The notes under the pieces are model-generated. The model searched no databases and was not told the origin of the DNA. It saw only the letters and a list, made by a program, of their open reading frames with translations. A stretch of 64,000 bases of DNA from Thalassobium sp. R2A62 (GTDB lineage: Bacteria; Pseudomonadota; Alphaproteobacteria; Rhodobacterales; Rhodobacteraceae): the NCBI RefSeq assembly GCF_000161835.1, contig NZ_GG697169.2:62001-126000 (forward strand). Reading direction: 5' to 3'. This document shows positions 59,970-64,000 of this stretch, piece after piece. The number at the start of each line of letters is the position of its first letter. The first letter of the stretch is position 1. The position numbers were made by a program, and so were the translations under genes.

Positions 59970-61004
59970 TTAGGAGAATTCTGGCATGACGCGGTCGATA
60001 AAGAGCTGGAGCGAGCGTTTTTGCACCGCTGGATCAAGTCCCATAGACGCGTAGTAGATGAACGCATCAACACCAAGATCTTCATATTCTTTAAGTTTGC
60101 CGACGACGGTCTCAGAGGTGCCGAACATCAGGTTTTCCTCGAGCATTGCGGGTTCTACGCGCACATTGCCCTCAAGCTCGTCAAACGGGATTTTGTCAGG
60201 AAAGCCGTTCACGACGTCGCCAGCCTTCATCATCAGATTGCCGAATTGGCCCAAGACATTGCGGATCGCGCCCATCGTGGCCGCCTTGTCTGCGTCGTCG
60301 TCCCAAACGGATGTGTGACGCATCATTGCGAATTGACCGGCGTAAGGCTTGTCTGATTTCGCGATCGCCTCGTCGAGCAACCCGCGATATTTTTCGGCCT
60401 CGGCAAAGGGCATGGTCAGGGGCCAGCTCATGATGTTGGCACCATGTTCGACCGCATGGTCAAAGGTGCTGGGCGAGCGTGCTGCAACCCATATAGGCAC
60501 CTGTTTTTGCAGAGGTTTTGGGCAAGACGTCGATTTTGGGAACTGCCAATGTTCGCCATCATGTTCGACGTCACCTTGCCACAACGCTTGGACGACAGGC
60601 AGTGCTTCGGCTAGGTAGCTGTGACCTTCTTTGGTGCTGACACCCGGTTTCATGCGGTCGAATTCGCGCTGATAGGCACCAGATCCGAGGCCAAATTCGA
60701 GACGCCCGCCTGACATCACGTCGACCATCGCGGCCTCACCTGCAAGGTTGATGGGATGCCAATATGTGGCATTGGCGACGCCTGACCCCAGCCGGATGTT
60801 TTTCGTGTGCGCGGCCCAATGGGACAGCAGCTGGAACGGGTTTGGCGCAATGGTCATTTCAAGCGCGTGATGCTCAGCGGCCCAGACGACTTCGAAACCT
60901 GCATCATCGGCCATTTTCACCATCTCAATGACATGGGCGTTAACGGCACTGATATCTTCAGTGGGGTCCATCCGTTCGAGGTTAATCGCAATATGGAATT
61001 TCAT
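59970..61004 (-). CDS. LLM class flavin-dependent oxidoreductase
   Basis: 344 residues from ATG 61004 (AAAGGTTAAGATC upstream; an extension to 61070 is ignored). Bacterial luciferase-like TIM barrel: FHIAINLERMDP, DAGFEVVWAAEHHA, IRLGSGVANATYWHPINLAG, RLEFGLGSGAYQREFDRM, VPIWVAARSPSTFDHAVEHG. It probably uses reduced flavin supplied by a separate reductase; none is encoded in the operon. Follows the aldehyde dehydrogenase gene by 14 bases. Confidence 0.88.
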   Translation of the reverse strand: MKFHIAINLERMDPTEDISAVNAHVIEMVKMADDAGFEVVWAAEHHALEMTIAPNPFQLLSHWAAHTKNIRLGSGVANATYWHPINLAGEAAMVDVMSGGRLEFGLGSGAYQREFDRMKPGVSTKEGHSYLAEALPVVQALWQGDVEHDGEHWQFPKSTSCPKPLQKQVPIWVAARSPSTFDHAVEHGANIMSWPLTMPFAEAEKYRGLLDEAIAKSDKPYAGQFAMMRHTSVWDDDADKAATMGAIRNVLGQFGNLMMKAGDVVNGFPDKIPFDELEGNVRVEPAMLEENLMFGTSETVVGKLKEYEDLGVDAFIYYASMGLDPAVQKRSLQLFIDRVMPEFS

Positions 61005-61018
61005 GATCTTAACCTTTC

Positions 61019-62500
61019 TTAGCGCGCGACAAAGGCGCCAGCGAGCGGTTGGTCGCTCGTGTTGATCCAAATGGTTTTGGGGCGGGTGAAATCATACATC
61101 GCTTGCATCCCGCTTTCGCGGCCATAGCCCGATCCCTTCATCCCGCCGAATTCGGCGATGGGGGAAATCACGCGGTATGTGTTGACCCAAACGATGCCTG
61201 CCTTGATCCTTTTTGCGACACGGATCGACCGCGCGCTGTCAGTGGTAAAGATGCCTGCGGCCAGCCCGTGGTTCGTGTCATTTGCCAGTGCGATAACTTC
61301 GTCCTCGGTTCGGAACCGAATGACGCTGAGAACTGGGCCAAAGAGTTCCGTATCGACGATCCGCAAATCTTGGCGTGGGCAATCGATAATGGTGGGTTTG
61401 TAATAGAGCCCATTCAGCCCGTCGGGCTCGGCTCCGCCTGTCAAAACTGTTCCACCTTCGGTATGGGCGTGGGCGACCTCGCGTTTGATATGATCGAGCT
61501 GCGCAAGGGTGCACAGTGGGCCCATTTCGGTTTCCTCGGCAGCAGGATCGCCAATTTTGACGCCTTCAGCGATCTTGACCATGCGCGCGAGGAAATCGTC
61601 AGCGATGTCTTCGTGCAGATAAAGCCGCGAGCCTGCCACGCAACTCTGGCCGGTGGCTGCGAAAATACCCGAGACAGAACCGTTCACCGCGCTTTCGATA
61701 TCGGCGTCGGAAAAGACGATAAAGGGTGATTTACCGCCAAGTTCGAGCGACACTTCGGCGAAATTTTCTGCAGAGTTGTGGATTACGTGCCGAGCAGAGA
61801 CGGGGCCGCCGGTAAACGCGATGCGTGCAACAAGAGGGTGTGAGGTCAACACTTTGCCGCATGGCTCGCCGTGGCCTGTCACGATGTTGACGACACCATC
61901 TGGGATGCCTGCCTGAGCGATCAATTTACCAAATTCGAGCATCGCGGCCGAGGCGTGCTCGGACGCTTTGAGCACCATCGTGTTGCCAGCTGCAAGTGCT
62001 GGGCCAATCTTGACCGCACTCAAAAACAACTGACTGTTCCATGGCACAACCGCAGCAATTACGCCCAAGGGTTCGCGGTCAGTCAGGACCAACATGTCGG
62101 GTTTGTCGATCGGCAGGACTTCACCCGTCACCTTGTCTGCGGCACCGGCAAAAAAGTGAAAGAATTCAGCGATATACTGAGCCTGCCAACGGGTTTCCTT
62201 GAGCATTTTCCCAGTGTCGCGGGTCTCAATGCGGCCTAACTCTTCGGATTTATCCGCTAGTAGGTCACCCAGATTGCGCAGGCATTTGCCGCGTTGCGTG
62301 GGGGTCATGTCGGCCCATGGTCCAGTGTTAAACGCGCGATCTGCGGCACGAACGGCACGATCAACATCGTCTGCTGTGGCCTCTGGAATGCGTGCCCATT
62401 CGACGCCCGTGCTGGGGTTCATGCTGGTAAAACTGCCGCCATCGCCCGCGTCGACCCATTGGCCGTCGATCAACATCTGAAAGGATTGTAAGTCGCTCAT
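61019..62500 (-). CDS. Aldehyde dehydrogenase family protein
   Basis: 493 residues, normal for class ALDH. Motifs: AAVVPWNSQLFLSAVKIGPA, GNTMVLKASEHAS, FTGGPVSARHV, catalytic Glu in LELGGKSPFIV, catalytic Cys in GQSCVAGSRLYLHE, and ELFGPVLSVIRF. GGGAG precedes ATG. First gene of the minus-strand operon, divergent from the LysR gene. Oxidises an aldehyde of unknown identity. Confidence 0.93.
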   Translation of the reverse strand: MSDLQSFQMLIDGQWVDAGDGGSFTSMNPSTGVEWARIPEATADDVDRAVRAADRAFNTGPWADMTPTQRGKCLRNLGDLLADKSEELGRIETRDTGKMLKETRWQAQYIAEFFHFFAGAADKVTGEVLPIDKPDMLVLTDREPLGVIAAVVPWNSQLFLSAVKIGPALAAGNTMVLKASEHASAAMLEFGKLIAQAGIPDGVVNIVTGHGEPCGKVLTSHPLVARIAFTGGPVSARHVIHNSAENFAEVSLELGGKSPFIVFSDADIESAVNGSVSGIFAATGQSCVAGSRLYLHEDIADDFLARMVKIAEGVKIGDPAAEETEMGPLCTLAQLDHIKREVAHAHTEGGTVLTGGAEPDGLNGLYYKPTIIDCPRQDLRIVDTELFGPVLSVIRFRTEDEVIALANDTNHGLAAGIFTTDSARSIRVAKRIKAGIVWVNTYRVISPIAEFGGMKGSGYGRESGMQAMYDFTRPKTIWINTSDQPLAGAFVAR

Positions 62501-62550
62501 GTGGTGTCTCCCTTGGTTGTAGAATGACGCGATTCTTGTAATTTGAAAAA

Positions 62551-62575
62551 CGAAACTATTTGAATAGATAGTTCG
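62551..62575. promoter_or_regulatory. Inverted repeat in the LysR/ALDH divergent promoter
   Basis: CGAAACTAT and ATAGTTCG arms around TTGAATAG, containing a T-N11-A type core as bound by LysR regulators. Lies between the divergent starts at 62500 and 62599. Confidence 0.55.
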
Positions 62576-62598
62576 ACTTTTTCGAATTAAGTTGTGAT

Positions 62599-63435
62599 AT
62601 GAACATTACTGCGCTCCAGACCTTTTTGGCGATCGTTGAGACGGGTAGTCTTGCGCGGGCGTCCGAACAAATGAACGTAACCCAGTCGACCGTCACTGCG
62701 CGGCTACAATCATTAGAGCAGGAGTTGGGCCAACAGCTGATCGTGCGGCAAAAGTCGGGTGCGCGTATGACGGCGTCCGGTCAGCGGCTCAAACGCACGG
62801 CCGAGGTCATGACCCAACTGTGGCGCCAAGCGCGCCAAGAAACGGCGCTGCCTGAGCGGATCAGCGAAGTGTGCAATATTGGCTGCCAACACGAGCTGTG
62901 GTCGGATCTGGGTGAGCGTCTGATCACCGATATTCGGACGATGCGGCCTAATGCAGCGCTGTCTGTATGGCCAGGCAGCGCATCGGAACTGACTGCGTGG
63001 TTGGCTGCAGGGTTGATTGATGTTGCGTTGACACACAGCGCGACAGTTCAGCAAAACCAACAAATTTTTCCAATTGGAACGGAGGACTTGATCCTCGTAT
63101 CGACCGATGCGGCGGCCCCTTTGCGGTTTGATCCGGGGTATGTGTTTGTTGAGGGTGGGGAAGAGTTTGGGCGTGCCCATGCTGCAGCTTATTCCGATGC
63201 GGCCAGTGCGCGTTTGAGCTTTGGCAGCGCGACTTGGGGGCTTGCGCATATTCTGGGGCAGGGTGGGTCTGCGTATCTGCCCGCGCGGATGGTGGCGCCC
63301 TATATTAAAACGGGCCAATTGCATCGACTGGCGGACGCGCCGGTGTTTCAACGGCGCGCCTATTTGATCTTGAATGCGCATGCAGCGCAGGCGTGGCCGT
63401 GGATCCAGCCGTTGATCGAACAGCTTAGCCGCTGA
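62599..63435 (+). CDS. LysR family transcriptional regulator
   Basis: 278 residues. N-terminal winged helix LQTFLAIVETGSLARASEQM, NVTQSTVTARLQSLEQELGQ, then a short substrate-binding domain (from about residue 88, CNIGCQHELWSDLG...). Divergent from the ALDH-led operon with an inverted repeat between, so most likely its local regulator. No strong ribosome site is visible. 3' end overlaps the convergent dehydrogenase gene by 11 bases. Confidence 0.92.
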   Translation: MNITALQTFLAIVETGSLARASEQMNVTQSTVTARLQSLEQELGQQLIVRQKSGARMTASGQRLKRTAEVMTQLWRQARQETALPERISEVCNIGCQHELWSDLGERLITDIRTMRPNAALSVWPGSASELTAWLAAGLIDVALTHSATVQQNQQIFPIGTEDLILVSTDAAAPLRFDPGYVFVEGGEEFGRAHAAAYSDAASARLSFGSATWGLAHILGQGGSAYLPARMVAPYIKTGQLHRLADAPVFQRRAYLILNAHAAQAWPWIQPLIEQLSR

Positions 63436-64000
63436 TCTCTTTGGCCTTGCCGGTTTCCCACGCGAGGGTGGCTGCATCGGCAAGCATCTGGGCCTTGAGC
63501 CCGTCAGTGCCATCAGGGCTGATCGGAGTGCTATTGGTAACGGCGTCAATGAAGTGGATCATCTCTGACCGATACGCTTGTGCATAGCGTTCGAGGAAAA
63601 AGTTCTGAGCAACCGCGCGGGTGAACCCGGCTTCGGTTGCGATTTCCACATGGTTTTCCAGAACATTGTCAGCGCGGATCAGACCTTTGGAACCGTGCAC
63701 TTCGATGCGCTGGTCATAGCCATAGGTGGCACGGCGCGAGTTCGAGATTTGGCAAAGCTTGCCGCTCGCAGTTCTAAGCTGAACGATCGCGGTATCAACA
63801 TCACCTTCGGCACCGATTGCCGGATCGACAAGGCACGAGCCCATCGCCTGCACTTCGACGGGGTCTTCGCCCAAGAGGAAGCGCGCCATGTCAAAGTCGT
63901 GGATCATCATGTCGCGGAAAATTCCGCCCGAGGTTGCCACATAGCTCGCGGGGGGCGGGCTAGGGTCACGGCTGAGAATGTTGACCATCTCGACGTCGCC
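63425..64000 (-). CDS. Gfo/Idh/MocA family oxidoreductase (C-terminal part, runs off the window)
   Basis: 192 codons visible, open to the window edge, so the N-terminal NAD-binding domain lies beyond it. The C-terminal domain is clear: GGIFRDMMIHDFDMARFLLG (family GGxxxDxxxHDxDxxRF motif with catalytic-type His/Asp), ISNSRRATYGYDQRIEVHGS, KGLIRADN and RYAQAYRSEMIHFIDAV. The FRDMMIHDFDMARFL form is typical of myo-inositol 2-dehydrogenase (IolG)-like members, but other polyols are possible. Confidence 0.88.
   Translation of the reverse strand, partial: GDVEMVNILSRDPSPPPASYVATSGGIFRDMMIHDFDMARFLLGEDPVEVQAMGSCLVDPAIGAEGDVDTAIVQLRTASGKLCQISNSRRATYGYDQRIEVHGSKGLIRADNVLENHVEIATEAGFTRAVAQNFFLERYAQAYRSEMIHFIDAVTNSTPISPDGTDGLKAQMLADAATLAWETGKAKEISG

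Overview
The window is bacterial and fits an alphaproteobacterium of the Rhodobacteraceae (Roseobacter group). The support is the gene content and order: a dacA-tmk-holB-tatD run, a hemP/imelysin/bacterioferritin iron operon with a TGA-N9-TCA box, and DHPS (sulfopropanediol) catabolism genes. The high load of insertion sequences and relics in the middle suggests an IS-rich marine member such as Octadecabacter or Loktanella. That genus guess is inference only.

Layout. 1-5.2 kb holds a PotABCD-like ABC importer (ATPase cut by the window edge) whose two permeases carry unusual extra domains. 5.2-11.5 kb (minus strand) is a housekeeping operon: SPOR lipoprotein, DacA, Tmk, HolB, TatD, a metallo-beta-lactamase-fold hydrolase and an AEC transporter. 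A tRNA-Ser(UGA) at 11.75 kb is followed by a decayed tyrosine integrase. 12.7-19.2 kb (minus strand) is an iron operon headed by a 58-codon gene and hemP, then a Cys-rich protein, imelysin, Bfd, Bfr, a di-heme protein, a second imelysin and a DUF1513 protein, with an iron box upstream.

19.4-33.9 kb is an accessory mosaic. It contains two copies of one IS6-family element around an RTX protein, a serine resolvase, two Hint-domain paralogs in inverted orientation, small and broken genes, a glycosyltransferase, one nearly complete IS3-family element inserted next to a relic of a sister copy, solitary IS3 ends, and several dispersed repeats. It ends in two decayed dehydrogenase genes beside an AbrB-family membrane protein and a GntR regulator.

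36.4-44.4 kb (plus strand) encodes a PLP-dependent cystathionine beta-lyase-type enzyme, a SLC13/RCK permease and a complete branched-chain-type ABC importer (ATPase, ATPase, permease, permease, binding protein) closed by a strong terminator. Malate synthase G follows on the minus strand.

47-55.6 kb combines methylamine-type and sulfonate catabolism: a DMGDH/GcvT-like flavoprotein diverges from an MttB-family methyltransferase, then HpsN, an SDR, a zinc alcohol dehydrogenase and the two sulfopyruvate decarboxylase subunits. Together the last five would take DHPS through sulfolactate and sulfopyruvate towards sulfoacetaldehyde, although the sulfolactate-to-sulfopyruvate enzyme and a clear Xsc are not in the window.

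56.9-62.5 kb (minus strand) is a compact operon with no pathway I recognise: aldehyde dehydrogenase, LLM flavin oxidoreductase, amino-acid-synthesis (PF06684-like) protein, alpha/beta hydrolase and a ThDP enzyme, with a divergent LysR regulator. The window ends inside a Gfo/Idh/MocA dehydrogenase. All family calls come from reading motifs; no database search was run.
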